A DNA stretch of 64,000 nucleotides from Clostridium sp. 12(A) (GCA_000526575.1 JAGI01000002.1:3262501-3326500); one strand, 5' to 3'; shown: positions 37,369 to 46,029, counted from the stretch's first letter. Notes: a model not told the origin generated them from the sequence alone. Numbers and translations are program-made.

Positions 37369-38289
37369 ATGAACTTACAATTTAAGCCGCTTCAGGCAGA
37401 GGACATGAGTAAAATCGCTCCATTCTACGCCTTACGGCCCAATAAAACATGTGACAGCGTCTATTTGGATAGTTTTATCTGGAGAGATTATTATCAGGTA
37501 AAGTATACTGTCAGTGATGAAAAAGCAGTTTTATTTTTAATGGAAAAAGATGGGGAGCCATTTACGGCAATGCCCATCTGCAGAGAAGAAGATCTTTCCT
37601 ATTATTTTAATCAGCTGGTGGAATATTTTAATGAGGTATTGAAAAAGCCTCTTAAGATTTTTCTGGCGGATGAGGAAGCAATTAATTATTTAAAACTGGA
37701 TCCAGATAAGTTCCTTGTAAAAGAAGAGGAAGATTTAAAGGATTATCTCTATGATGCAGAAGCCTTAAGAACTCTGGCTGGAAAGAAGCTTCATAAGAAG
37801 AAAAATCATTTAAACTCATTTTTAAAGCAGTATGAAGGACGTTACGAATATCGTTCTCTCATCTGCTCCGACCGGGAAGCGGTTCTTTCTTTCCTTGATG
37901 AGTGGTGGGAGAATAAGGTGGAAGCAGCCGAATTCGTCCGTCAGCTGGATTATGAGGTCATGGGCATCCACGATATCTTAAAAAACTGTTCCATGTTAAA
38001 TGTAAGAATGGCTGGAGTTTATGTTGATGGAAGCTTAAAGGCATTTACCATTGGTACCTACAATCCTTTGGAAAAGATGGCTGTGATTCATATTGAAAAG
38101 GCAGACCCTGAAGTCAAGGGACTTTATCAGTTTATCAACCAGCAGTTCTTGATCCACGGCTTTTCTGAGGAAGTGAAACTGGTCAACCGGGAAGATGATG
38201 TCGGCATGGAAGGCTTACGCCGTGCGAAGATGTCTTACTATCCCATTGGATTTGCAAGAAAATACGGAGTAATTCAGAAGGGCTTTTGA
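37369..38289 (+). CDS. DUF2156 family protein
   Basis: A 306-residue protein matching DUF2156 (PF09924), the acyltransferase-like domain also found at the C-terminus of lysylphosphatidylglycerol synthase MprF. LHKKKNHLNSFLKQYEGRYEY near residue 140 and VHIEKADPEVKGLYQFINQQF (in parts) near 245 show the tandem GNAT-like fold that often uses aminoacyl-tRNA. No membrane segments are present, so it is not a full MprF. GAAGGGAAC precedes the ATG. The next gene starts within its stop codon (TGATG). Confidence 0.82.
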   Translation: MNLQFKPLQAEDMSKIAPFYALRPNKTCDSVYLDSFIWRDYYQVKYTVSDEKAVLFLMEKDGEPFTAMPICREEDLSYYFNQLVEYFNEVLKKPLKIFLADEEAINYLKLDPDKFLVKEEEDLKDYLYDAEALRTLAGKKLHKKKNHLNSFLKQYEGRYEYRSLICSDREAVLSFLDEWWENKVEAAEFVRQLDYEVMGIHDILKNCSMLNVRMAGVYVDGSLKAFTIGTYNPLEKMAVIHIEKADPEVKGLYQFINQQFLIHGFSEEVKLVNREDDVGMEGLRRAKMSYYPIGFARKYGVIQKGF

Positions 38290-39341
38290 TGATGATACGG
38301 TATTTGAAGCAGGAAGAAAAAATAGAAAGCAGAAAGCTTTGGGAAAAGGTTTTTTCTGAGGATTCAGAAAGTTTTATAAACTATTACTTTTCGGACCGGG
38401 TGCTAAAGAATAAGGTTCTCACTGCATATAAGGAAGAGAAAATGGCAGCCATGCTCCACCGAAATCCTTATGAGGTGGTGGTAAAGGACCAGGTCTGGAA
38501 GATCGATTACGTGGCTGGTGTAGCTACAGATCCAGATTTTCGCCATCAGGGCTACATGAGAAAGCTGTTAAGCCGTTGCTTTACCGATATGTATACTGAG
38601 CGGATGGCGTTCAGTTTTCTGGTTCCTGTGGATCCTGCGATTTACCAGCCTTTTGACTATACCTATATATGTGACTTACCAGCCATAACTTTGAATGAAA
38701 AGGGAAGAACGGAGTTAAATCGCCGTGCCTTTCTGGAACGTTCCGATAAGTGTAAGGAAGTTTCTGAATTTGCTGAGAGGCAGCTGGAAAAGCAGTATGA
38801 GGTCTACGCCCTTCGGAGTGAAGAATACTACCGGGATTTATGCAAGGAGGTAAGGAGCGACAGCGGAGATCTCCTTCTTCTTACCACAAAGAATGAGTCA
38901 TCTAAATTAGCTGGTGTGTGGGCCTATTACGGAGAAACGGCAGGGACTTTAAGAGAACTGATCTGTCTGCCGGAATACGTAAAGGAGAACGGTCCCACAA
39001 AGCCTTATGCCATGGGAAGAATCATTCATATGGAAAGGTTTGTTTCTGTCATCAGCTTAAAGAAAGATTGTCCTGTTGGCGAGATGGAGCTTCTTATTGA
39101 AGTTAAGGATTCATTTATCCCTCAGAACAATGGATTGTTCCTTTGGAAGCTTGACCGAAAAGGCTCCAGCTTATCCCCGGTCAAAGAGGAAAGCGGAAGA
39201 AAGCCCCATCTCTCTCTTGGGATTGGTGAAATGACCTCCTGGCTGTTTGGCTACGGCCTTCCATCGGTTCCATCCGATCAGATGGCTATGGTGGAACGGA
39301 TTCGGCCGTTAAACGGCGTATTTTTTGACGAGGTAACTTAA
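38289..39341 (+). CDS. GNAT-family acetyltransferase (Eis-like)
   Basis: A 350-residue protein: an N-terminal GNAT domain with the acetyl-CoA-binding run VAGVATDPDFRHQGYMRKLL near residue 75, then a second degenerate GNAT or sterol-carrier-like half. Layout and length resemble Eis-type N-acetyltransferases. The start overlaps the previous stop (TGATG), with AAGGG 6 nt upstream; another ATG follows directly. It is co-translated with the DUF2156 gene, and the operon ends at the terminator at 39376. Confidence 0.8.
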   Translation: MMIRYLKQEEKIESRKLWEKVFSEDSESFINYYFSDRVLKNKVLTAYKEEKMAAMLHRNPYEVVVKDQVWKIDYVAGVATDPDFRHQGYMRKLLSRCFTDMYTERMAFSFLVPVDPAIYQPFDYTYICDLPAITLNEKGRTELNRRAFLERSDKCKEVSEFAERQLEKQYEVYALRSEEYYRDLCKEVRSDSGDLLLLTTKNESSKLAGVWAYYGETAGTLRELICLPEYVKENGPTKPYAMGRIIHMERFVSVISLKKDCPVGEMELLIEVKDSFIPQNNGLFLWKLDRKGSSLSPVKEESGRKPHLSLGIGEMTSWLFGYGLPSVPSDQMAMVERIRPLNGVFFDEVT

Positions 39342-39375
39342 ATTGTTCGTCGGTATCAGAATCCGACTTGTGATT

Positions 39376-39410
39376 ACGGGCGGATTATTTTATAATCCGC
39401 CCTATTTTTA
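39376..39410 (+). terminator. Rho-independent terminator
   Basis: GGGCGGATTA pairs with TAATCCGCCC around a short T-rich loop, followed by TATTTTTA. Confidence 0.88.
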
Positions 39411-39424
39411 TTGCATAGGAAGAT

Positions 39425-39465
39425 GTCACTAAAGTGACGGCACGTCAGCGCCAGAGTCTGACAAG
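39425..39465 (+). promoter_or_regulatory. Two inverted repeats ahead of the sirtuin gene
   Basis: GTCACT-AA-AGTGAC (39425-39438) and, shortly after, GTCAG-N9-CTGAC lie 50-90 nt before the chosen start. They could be a regulator site or a leader fold. Confidence 0.3.
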
Positions 39466-39511
39466 TAAGACTCTTTATATGGAGACCAACGGGATAAGAA
39501 AGGACTTTTAT

Positions 39512-40237
39512 ATGGAAGGGGTAAGCCAGTTAAAGGAATGGATCGAAGCTAGCAATAACATTGTATTTTTCGGTGGGGCAGGAGTTTCCACGGAAAGCAA
39601 TATTCCTGATTTCAGGGGAGTGGATGGACTTTATAAAGAACAGTACAAGTATCCGCCGGAAACCATAATCAGCCATGGCTTCTATGTAAAAAAGCCAGAG
39701 GAATTTTACCGGTTCTACTGCAATAAGATGATATTTCCAAAGGCAAAGCCAAACAAGGCGCATCTGGCGTTGCGTAAGCTTGAGGATATGGGGAAATTAA
39801 AGGCGGTCATCACCCAGAACATCGACGGCCTTCATCAGGATGCCGGAAGCCGGGAGGTATTGGAGCTTCATGGTTCTGTAAGAAGGAACTTCTGTACCCG
39901 GTGCATGAAGTTTTATAACCTGGAAGAAATGCTTTCCGCCATGGAGGGAAAGGAAGTACCAAGGTGTGACTGCGGCGGGATCATAAAGCCTGATGTGGTG
40001 CTTTATGAGGAGAGCTTAAACGATGGTGTCATGAGTAAGGCAGTCTCCTGCATCTCAAACGCGGATATGCTCATTATAGGCGGCACCTCCTTAACCGTTT
40101 ATCCGGCAGCAGGACTGATTGATTATTATAGAGGCAGCCGTATGGTCTTAATCAATAAGACCGTGACTCCCATGGATGAGAAGGCGGATTTAGTCATCAG
40201 CGGAAGTATTGGAGAAGTACTTCATGATTCTGTATAA
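39512..40237 (+). CDS. cobB: NAD-dependent protein deacylase, sirtuin (Sir2/CobB)
   Basis: A 241-residue sirtuin that removes acyl groups from lysines using NAD. Seen are GAGVSTESNIPDFRG near residue 22, TQNIDGLHQDAGS near 100, the catalytic His in ELHGSVRRNFC, the four zinc Cys (CTRC and CDC with Arg/Asp between) and GTSLTVYPAAGL near 190. ATG 39512 is preferred because AAAGGA lies 7 nt before it and the resulting length is typical; upstream frames reach back to a GTG at 39434 without a ribosome binding site. It is a single gene. Confidence 0.94.
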   Translation: MEGVSQLKEWIEASNNIVFFGGAGVSTESNIPDFRGVDGLYKEQYKYPPETIISHGFYVKKPEEFYRFYCNKMIFPKAKPNKAHLALRKLEDMGKLKAVITQNIDGLHQDAGSREVLELHGSVRRNFCTRCMKFYNLEEMLSAMEGKEVPRCDCGGIIKPDVVLYEESLNDGVMSKAVSCISNADMLIIGGTSLTVYPAAGLIDYYRGSRMVLINKTVTPMDEKADLVISGSIGEVLHDSV

Positions 40238-40345
40238 ATGCTGGCGATGATAAGGGATAATATGGTATAAATATTGGTAACATGTAACAGAACGTATAGG
40301 GAAACTGATTAGGGACTATTTATGGAAGCGTAAAGGAGAGAAACT

Positions 40346-41338
40346 ATGATGTACGAGGCGGCAAAGAACAGATACGAAACAATGGAATACAAGCGGTGCG
40401 GGAAAAGTGGAATCATGCTTCCCAGAGTTTCTTTAGGGCTGTGGCAGAACTTCGGAATGGAGAAGGCGCCCACCACCCAGAGAGACATTCTTTTAAGTGC
40501 ATTTGATATGGGTATTACTCATTTTGACCTGGCAAATAACTACGGAGCTCCTTACTTTGGTATGGCGGAAGAAACCTTTGGCAGTGTATTAAAGAGTGAT
40601 CTTGGAAGATACCGGGATGAAATGCTCATTTCCACAAAAGCAGGATTTGACATGTGGCCCGGACCCTATGGTAACTTTGGCTCCAGAAAGTATTTAATGG
40701 CTAGCCTTGACCAGAGCTTAAAGCGTATGGGGCTTGATTACGTAGATATCTTCTATCACCACAGACCAGACCCGGAAACACCGATAGAAGAGACCATGGG
40801 CGCTCTTGCTGACATCGTCAGACAGGGGAAGGCACTTTATGTGGGTATTTCCAATTACGGCAGCAAGGAAGCTAAGGAGGCCATTAAGGTCTTAAAAGGC
40901 ATGGGAATCTCCTGCCTCATCCATCAGCCACGGTATAACATGTTTGAGAGAGTGGCAGAGGAAGGTCTATTTGATACCCTCTTAGAGAGCGGAACAGGCT
41001 GTATCTGCTATAGTCCACTGGCACAGGGTGCTCTTACAGACCGATATCTAAACGGCGTTCCAAGCGGATCCCGGGCAGCCAGAAAAGGAAGCACCATAGG
41101 CGGTCGATACCTATCAGAGGAAAATCTTTCTGTTATAAGACAGTTAAATGATTTGGCAAAGGAAAGAGGTCAGAGTCTTGCCCAGATGGCACTTGCCTGG
41201 GTATTGAGGGAAGAGGCGGTGACTTCAGTTCTCATTGGAGCCAGCAGCGTGGCACAGTTAAAGGATAACGTAGCTTGTCTGAAAAATACGGAATTTTCCA
41301 AGGATGAATTAAAGCGCATCGACAATATTTTAAAATAA
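40346..41338 (+). CDS. Aldo/keto reductase, YghZ / L-glyceraldehyde 3-phosphate reductase type
   Basis: A 330-residue NADPH-dependent reductase. The catalytic set is visible: Asp and Tyr in HFDLANNYG near residue 55, Lys in ISTKAGF near 90, His in FYHHRPDPETP near 131. The insert DMWPGPYGNFGSRKYL near 95 and the Kv-beta-like PRYNMFER near 193 mark the YghZ subgroup, which reduces L-glyceraldehyde 3-phosphate and methylglyoxal. AAAGGAGAG precedes the ATG. It is a single gene, followed 41 nt later by the DUF951 gene. Confidence 0.92.
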   Translation: MMYEAAKNRYETMEYKRCGKSGIMLPRVSLGLWQNFGMEKAPTTQRDILLSAFDMGITHFDLANNYGAPYFGMAEETFGSVLKSDLGRYRDEMLISTKAGFDMWPGPYGNFGSRKYLMASLDQSLKRMGLDYVDIFYHHRPDPETPIEETMGALADIVRQGKALYVGISNYGSKEAKEAIKVLKGMGISCLIHQPRYNMFERVAEEGLFDTLLESGTGCICYSPLAQGALTDRYLNGVPSGSRAARKGSTIGGRYLSEENLSVIRQLNDLAKERGQSLAQMALAWVLREEAVTSVLIGASSVAQLKDNVACLKNTEFSKDELKRIDNILK

Positions 41339-41379
41339 TTGGATATAAGGGCGGCCCAAACGGGCAGGCAGGTGTTTTT

Positions 41380-41577
41380 ATGAATTATGAAATTGGAGAT
41401 ATTGTAAAACTGAAAAAACAGCATCCCTGCGGCAGTCAGGAGTGGGAAATCTTAAGAGTTGGAGCGGATTTCCGCTTAAAATGTATGGGCTGTGGACATA
41501 TGATTATGGTGCCCAGAAAGCTGGTGGAAAAGAATACCAGAGGCTTAAAAGCCAGTGACGGCAATCCAAAGCAGTAA
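41380..41577 (+). CDS. DUF951 family protein
   Basis: A 65-residue protein of the DUF951 family, common in Firmicutes and often near rpsF. The whole family signature is present: YEIGDIVKLKKQHPCGSQEW, then RVGADFRLKC and GCGHMIMVPR. The conserved Cys residues (CG, KCMGCG) suggest metal binding. The function is not established. AGGCAGGTG precedes the ATG. Confidence 0.9.
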   Translation: MNYEIGDIVKLKKQHPCGSQEWEILRVGADFRLKCMGCGHMIMVPRKLVEKNTRGLKASDGNPKQ

Positions 41578-41624
41578 AAACCCCAATTTATGCGGGAAAA
41601 AGCCTTTAAAATTAAGAAAAGGAC

Positions 41625-41653
41625 TTGCTTTTGTAGAATATTTCCTGTATAAT
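41625..41653 (+). promoter_or_regulatory. Promoter of the rpsF operon
   Basis: TTGCTT, a 17-bp spacer and TATAAT form a near-consensus vegetative promoter ending 75 nt before the rpsF start. The leader between contains G/C-rich paired segments, which could hold the S6:S18 autoregulatory structure known in other bacteria; I cannot fold it reliably by eye. Confidence 0.75.
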
Positions 41654-41728
41654 GTTAACTCGTGACATAGAGAATCCTTGCTCCTGATACTGAAAGCAGG
41701 GGCCAGAGACCACAAGGAGGTAACAAGC

Positions 41729-42016
41729 ATGAACAAATATGAGTTAGCCGTTGTTATTAACGCAAAGCTCGAAGATGAAGAGAGAGCAGCAGCTATCGAA
41801 AAAGTTACGGGTTATATTACTCGTTTCGGCGGCGCTGTAACCAACATTGATGAATGGGGTAAGAAGAGATTAGCTTACGAAATTCAGAAGATGAAAGAGG
41901 GATTCTACTACTTCATCAAATTTGATGGCGATTCCACAACACCGAATGAGTTAGAAGCACACATTCGTATTATGGAGCCGGTTATCAGATACTTATGCGT
42001 AAGACAAGAGGCATAA
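41729..42016 (+). CDS. rpsF: 30S ribosomal protein S6
   Basis: A 95-residue S6 protein of the small ribosomal subunit, where it forms a dimer with S18. MNKYELAVVINAKLEDEER, WGKKRLAYEIQKMKEGFYYF and the end MEPVIRYLCVR are typical. AAGGAGG precedes ATG 41729; a longer frame upstream lacks a site. It is the first gene of the rpsF-ssb-rpsR operon. Confidence 0.97.
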   Translation: MNKYELAVVINAKLEDEERAAAIEKVTGYITRFGGAVTNIDEWGKKRLAYEIQKMKEGFYYFIKFDGDSTTPNELEAHIRIMEPVIRYLCVRQEA

Positions 42017-42038
42017 TAGATAAAGAAAGCGTGATCGT

Positions 42039-42488
42039 ATGAACAAAGTAATCCTTATGGGCAGATTGACCCGTGATCCAGAAGTAAGATATTCCCAAGG
42101 TGAGCGCTCCATGGCAATCGCAAGGTACAGCCTTGCTGTTGACCGCAGAGGCCGCAGAAATCAGGATGGCAATGAACAGACTGCTGATTTTATCAACTGT
42201 GTTGCGTTTGACAAGGCAGGAGAGTTTGCAGAGAAGTATTTCCGTCAGGGTATGAGAGTATTGGTTTCCGGAAGGATCCAGACTGGAAGTTATACGAATA
42301 AAGACGGCGTAAAGGTTTATACAACAGATATCGTTGTAGAAGATCAGGAATTCGCAGACAGCAAAGGCGGAGCATCAGGAGAAGGCGGATACCAGCCAAC
42401 TTCCAGACCAACTCCTTCCAGTGCAATCGGCGATGGATTTATGAATATCCCGGATGGAGTCGAAGACGAAGGACTTCCATTCAACTAA
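42039..42488 (+). CDS. ssb: Single-stranded DNA-binding protein
   Basis: A 149-residue SSB with an OB-fold at about residues 1-105 (MNKVILMGRLTRDPEVRYS, FINCVAFDKAGEFAEKYF, GRIQTGSYTNKDG), a Gly/Ser/Pro-rich linker and the acidic partner-binding tip EDEGLPFN. The tip carries one extra Asn after the usual PF end. It acts in replication and repair. It sits between rpsF and rpsR, as is usual in Firmicutes. Confidence 0.97.
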   Translation: MNKVILMGRLTRDPEVRYSQGERSMAIARYSLAVDRRGRRNQDGNEQTADFINCVAFDKAGEFAEKYFRQGMRVLVSGRIQTGSYTNKDGVKVYTTDIVVEDQEFADSKGGASGEGGYQPTSRPTPSSAIGDGFMNIPDGVEDEGLPFN

Positions 42489-42509
42489 ATCTGATAGGAG
42501 GTAGTACCA

Positions 42510-42776
42510 ATGGCATTCAACAGAAATGATAAAGCTGATGGCGCTAAGTTCAAAAGAGGCGGAATGCGTAGAAGAAAAAAAGTTTGCGTATTCTGTGGCG
42601 AGAAGAACGGCGTAATTGATTTTAAAGACGCAAATAAATTAAAAAGATATGTATCTGAGAGAGGAAAAATCCTTCCTAGACGTATCACAGGCAACTGTGC
42701 TAAGCACCAGAGAGCACTTACCGTTGCAATTAAGAGAGCTAGACACATCGCTCTTATGCCTTATACAATGGAGTAA
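42510..42776 (+). CDS. rpsR: 30S ribosomal protein S18
   Basis: An 88-residue S18 with the Cys-containing N-terminal segment [14 protein letters not shown] and a further Cys in [20 protein letters not shown], the zinc-binding form. It ends [16 protein letters not shown] precedes the ATG. It is the last gene of the operon; its last ten codons and the whole downstream region are repeated, diverged, at 46152-46330. Confidence 0.97.
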   Translation: MAFNRNDKADGAKFKRGGMRRRKKVCVFCGEKNGVIDFKDANKLKRYVSERGKILPRRITGNCAKHQRALTVAIKRARHIALMPYTME

Positions 42777-42924
42777 ATCCTTATTTTATAAGGGTTTGTC
42801 AGTTGGGTAAGGGAGATTTATTAAAATTTACTCATATCGGGATGATTTTTTCGGACGAGATATCGGACGGGAAGAGAGTTTCGTGATATAGAAAGACTTC
42901 ACATGAGAGTGTGGGGTCTTTTTT
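42764..42924 (+). repeat. Long direct repeat DR1: rpsR end and its downstream region
   Basis: This segment starts in the last codons of rpsR and ends with the terminator at 42894-42924. It aligns with DR2 (46152-46330): TATTTTATAAGGG, AGTTGGGTAAGG / AGTTGAGTAAGG, AGAGTTTCGTGA / AGTGTTTCGTGA and AGACTTCACATGAGAGTGTG are shared in the same order. Confidence 0.8.
42894..42924 (+). terminator. Terminator of the rpsF operon
   Basis: AGACTTCACA-TGAGAG-TGTGGGGTCT followed by TTTTTT. A near-identical terminator stands at 46297-46328. Confidence 0.85.
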
Positions 42925-43093
42925 ATGTTAAAAAACTGGCCAAGTTTTTGTGAGCAGGAAAGTGGTTTACATAGGAATGTATTAAAATAGAATAATTTAA
43001 GATAGAAACGAAGATAAATTTATTATATAATGGGTACTAATTAAGCGTTAATTATTTATAAACATTATAGCAATAATGTCAAGTTTGTTATAA

Positions 43094-43966
43094 ATGGGGC
43101 TATTAAATTACTCAAACCTGATTGAGAGGAAGGAAATAATTCAACTACCCTTAAGGGATAATGAATTATACAAGTTAAATGTGAAAAAACGATATAGTGG
43201 TAAGTACAAAACAAAAAAAAAATCTTCCACTTTGGTTCAGTGTAGCATGACGCATAATGTATCGGAGGGAAAAAGCAACTCTATTAGCACTCAAAAAGAA
43301 CAAATACAAGATGTTGATTCGGTATTGTATTATAATCAATCAACAGTGGAACTTGCAAATAATTTAATTGATAAAGTAAAAGTTGATGTTAAAGATGATG
43401 ATATTCATGTACTTGGAACAACTGGGTTAGATATTGATTCTCATAAAAATACAAAAATCGAAGTAACTAAACAAGGTAAAAAATGCAAAGTGCTATTGTG
43501 TTTAAAAAAATTCAATATATTAATAACATTACTTTTTTCATTAATGTTGATTATTATAGGTGTTCTACAGTATAAGACATACAACAGGCAAGCTGACATA
43601 GCTGCTAATTCAAATAAATTAGCTCAGTATCAATATAGATTTGATTTTTATCAAAAGTTAGAGGATTTACAGAAGGAGGCTTCTGTAATAAAAAAGGATC
43701 CACATTTAGAGATAGATCAATTGAATAAATTATCTTATGAAATATTATCTCTAATTAGAAGATCGTCACTGCTTTTTGATAAAGATGTTTCTAATAACAT
43801 AAACAGTGTTTTAGCTGAGCATTTGAATCTTATTACAGATTTAAACAATAACGATATAAATGATGATTATTATAAGAACGAAATGATGCAAATAATTACG
43901 AAATATGGGAATTTTTTGAATAGCGATGATTTTAAGGAATATATAGATATAAACAGAATAAAATAA
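43094..43966 (+). CDS. Hypothetical one-membrane-segment protein of the island
   Basis: A 290-residue protein of unknown function, AT-rich and Lys/Asn/Ile-rich unlike the core genes. Residues 1-140 are polar without visible domains. One strong membrane segment lies at about 141-162 (ILITLLFSLMLIIIGVLQY), followed by a 125-residue helical, coiled-coil-like tail with many Asp and Asn. Orientation and partner are unknown. No ribosome binding site is visible before ATG 43094, so the true start is uncertain. Membrane anchor plus helical tail would fit an effector or sensor of an accessory system, but this is inference only. Confidence 0.6.
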   Translation: MGLLNYSNLIERKEIIQLPLRDNELYKLNVKKRYSGKYKTKKKSSTLVQCSMTHNVSEGKSNSISTQKEQIQDVDSVLYYNQSTVELANNLIDKVKVDVKDDDIHVLGTTGLDIDSHKNTKIEVTKQGKKCKVLLCLKKFNILITLLFSLMLIIIGVLQYKTYNRQADIAANSNKLAQYQYRFDFYQKLEDLQKEASVIKKDPHLEIDQLNKLSYEILSLIRRSSLLFDKDVSNNINSVLAEHLNLITDLNNNDINDDYYKNEMMQIITKYGNFLNSDDFKEYIDINRIK

Positions 43967-43969
43967 TTG

Positions 43970-44576
43970 GATTATTAACATTCTTATAGATAATTTTTAA
44001 GTGTAAGTATAATAAACATCACTGAATCCAAAGATTATAGTGAAGAGTGAATATAATGTTTATTGTATCTATTAAATAATCTAGATAATTGATTTGAATA
44101 ACATATAAGCTGTAGAAAGTCTGGTTGCTGATAAAAGCATTATTGATGATTTTTGAAATTTTTTAACTACATTGTCATAAAGATAGCCTTTATGGTTGAT
44201 GGTATGCTTGATTCAAAGTGCTTTTATTGCTTTATTCTTGAATTGATCACAACGATTCGTAAATATATGGATATCTATCATATTTCCGCTTGCGGATTGA
44301 AATGCCTTTTTACAAGGTCTGATGGTTTATTGCTTCTTGAGTGGTAATGATTTGTTTCTCTATTAAAAGCTCCACGAGTACATCCACATATATGGTTCCA
44401 ATTCATGGCAACGAGGCTATTTCAAATTTCGTTACTCGACAATTTATTGTTTGATTTTAGGTATAAATATTCGACGTGATCTTGATCCTTTGTTTTGAGA
44501 TATAGGTTGTAATTCTATTCTTATTACTACTATAGTATGTGCTCTAAAAATTATTGTCTAGTTAATTTTATGTTAT
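43970..44576. other. AT-rich stretch without a recognisable gene
   Basis: About 600 nt of AT-rich DNA. A 64-codon frame at 44153 has no ribosome binding site and no protein-like composition. A short run near 44396 reads IHGNEAISNFVTRQFIV and faintly recalls the end of a HicA-type toxin, but is too short to claim. The left breakpoint of the proposed inversion is at about 44577. Confidence 0.4.
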
Positions 44577-44879
44577 GTATCATAGCAATTATTAATTTAT
44601 AATATGATGTTTGTATTTTAATAATCTGATATCTAGATTGCTCAAATAGACTCTCCACATTATACTTATTTTTATTAATGCTTTTATTCTATCGCAACCA
44701 CCGAAATTAGGTACTAAAATAAATTCTTCTTTCGCATCAAGATTTAATCGGCAACAAAGTCCACCTATTTCATTAGGATATTCTGCCAAAACAACCAAAT
44801 CACAATTTCTTTCTGTAATAAGTTCTATTAAACATTGATCTAATGCCTTTTTATTTACATTCCAAAATAAAATATTCAT
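44577..44879 (-). pseudogene. N-terminal part of an endonuclease/exonuclease/phosphatase (EEP) gene, inverted
   Basis: On the minus strand, ATG 44879 (behind ATTGGTGATT) opens MNILFWNVNKK, with LVVLAEYPNE near residue 28: the WNVN Asn and metal-binding Glu motifs of EEP nucleases. Near 44665 a frameshift occurs; the +1 frame continues protein-like (KNKYNVESLFEQSRYQIIKI, then YYKLIIAMIH) to about 44577 and then loses sense. The continuation expected from the family is on the opposite strand from 44996. This is therefore the front part of a gene whose back half lies downstream in the other direction. Confidence 0.7.
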
Positions 44880-44995
44880 ATAATCACCAATATATTCCTA
44901 TATCTTCAAAAGTTATAACAGTTTTACATAATATTGTCCATCAATAGAAACGTCAATTATATTGCCACTAGCAGACTTCTATACTTGCGGATTGC

Positions 44996-45501
44996 AGTAA
45001 ATTGCACGCTAGTGAAGAGGAACAAAAGGAAAATTTAAAACATTTACATTTTGACTTAATAAAAAAGGAAGAAGAGCATAGCACAAAAAATATATTAATT
45101 ATGGGGGATTTGAATGTTAATCCTTTTGAACAGGCATGTATAGCGGCCAATACAATTCATGCAATTCCTTATTCATCAGAATTAAAAAAGGATGGTAGGG
45201 AGGTACAAGGTAGAATTTATAAGGAATTTTACAATCCTATGTGGAAATTTTTGGGGCGTAAAGAAGCACCTTTTGGGACATATTTTTATAATAGTAGTAC
45301 TATAGTAAATTATTTTTGGAATATATTTGACCAGTTTCTTGTGAGGGCAGAATAAATCAATGCATTAGATGAAGAATCTCTAGAAATCATAACCAAGTCA
45401 AAAACAATAAGTTTATTAAAAAACAAAAATAGACCTAACGACGGTTTGTATAGTGATCATTTGCCAATTTTTGTTCGAATAAGGGAGGATAAAATTCCAT
45501 G
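44996..45501 (+). pseudogene. C-terminal part of the same EEP gene, with one internal stop
   Basis: On the plus strand a frame starts without a start codon at SKLHASEEEQKENLKHLHF, runs through NILIMGDLNVNPFEQA (the GDxN catalytic motif), reaches a stop TAA at 45353 and continues in the same frame through INALDEESLEIITKSK to YSDHLPIFVRI (the SDH catalytic motif) and a TGA at 45499-45501. The four EEP motifs are thus complete across the two halves, but an inversion, a frameshift and a stop have destroyed the gene. Its end overlaps the next start (ATGA). Confidence 0.72.
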
Positions 45502-46029
45502 AGAGACCTATGGAGTAAAAATTTTATAGCAGAAGATATAACAGATACAGCACAAAGTATCATTTTGGAACAATGTGATACTTTGGAACAGAGAACTAAA
45601 GGGAAAATCTTAGCTAAAGTCATAGAATATTATGGACCAATAAAGACCTATACTACACAAGGTTCATTTTCTGCTTTAGCAGAAGCTTCAAAAATGCTTG
45701 GTGAGCAAAAGGTTGATATACAAGATAGTTTAGGTGAAATTGAAAATAGTAAATTTACGTATGAATTTTACCTTACATCAATAGCAACTCCAAATTATAA
45801 ATATAGAGTTTTATTTATAGAATATGGTATTACATTTTATCCAGTATCAATGACAATAGATGAGAGTATAGTATTAGAAATAAGTGAAGATCAGTATATA
45901 GAGTGCCAAACACAAAATGTGTTTGAAGAAAAGTTAGAAAAAATTTTGAACTCAAACAAATTAGAAAAGGTGATAAATAATCTTTTGGCAATAGTTAAAA
46001 AAAGTGAAGACATTAACAAAATATTTTAA
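45499..46029 (+). CDS. Hypothetical partner protein of the EEP gene
   Basis: A 176-residue protein of unknown family with low GC. It looks like a compact alpha/beta protein: helical start MRDLWSKNFIAEDITDTA, YYGPIKTYTTQGSFSALAEA near residue 50, then strand-rich YKYRVLFIEYGITFYPVSM near 115 and a helical tail. No membrane segment. AGGGAGG lies before the ATG, which overlaps the stop of the EEP gene by 4 nt, so the two were once translated as a pair. Such tight pairing of a nuclease-fold gene with a small partner in an AT-rich island is a pattern of defence or toxin modules; that reading is inference. Confidence 0.65.
   Translation: MRDLWSKNFIAEDITDTAQSIILEQCDTLEQRTKGKILAKVIEYYGPIKTYTTQGSFSALAEASKMLGEQKVDIQDSLGEIENSKFTYEFYLTSIATPNYKYRVLFIEYGITFYPVSMTIDESIVLEISEDQYIECQTQNVFEEKLEKILNSNKLEKVINNLLAIVKKSEDINKIF

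Noticed and set aside
41654..41728. S6:S18 autoregulatory leader of rpsF
   Set aside because: Plausible from known biology, but the conserved bulge and stems could not be recognised with confidence by eye.
44153..44347. 64-codon frame in the island
   Set aside because: No ribosome binding site, AT-driven composition, no homology feel.
44965..45016. CACTAGC / GCTAGTG inverted repeat at the right breakpoint of the proposed inversion
   Set aside because: Both arms lie on the same side of the segment, so they cannot mediate its inversion; 7 bp is close to chance in this DNA.
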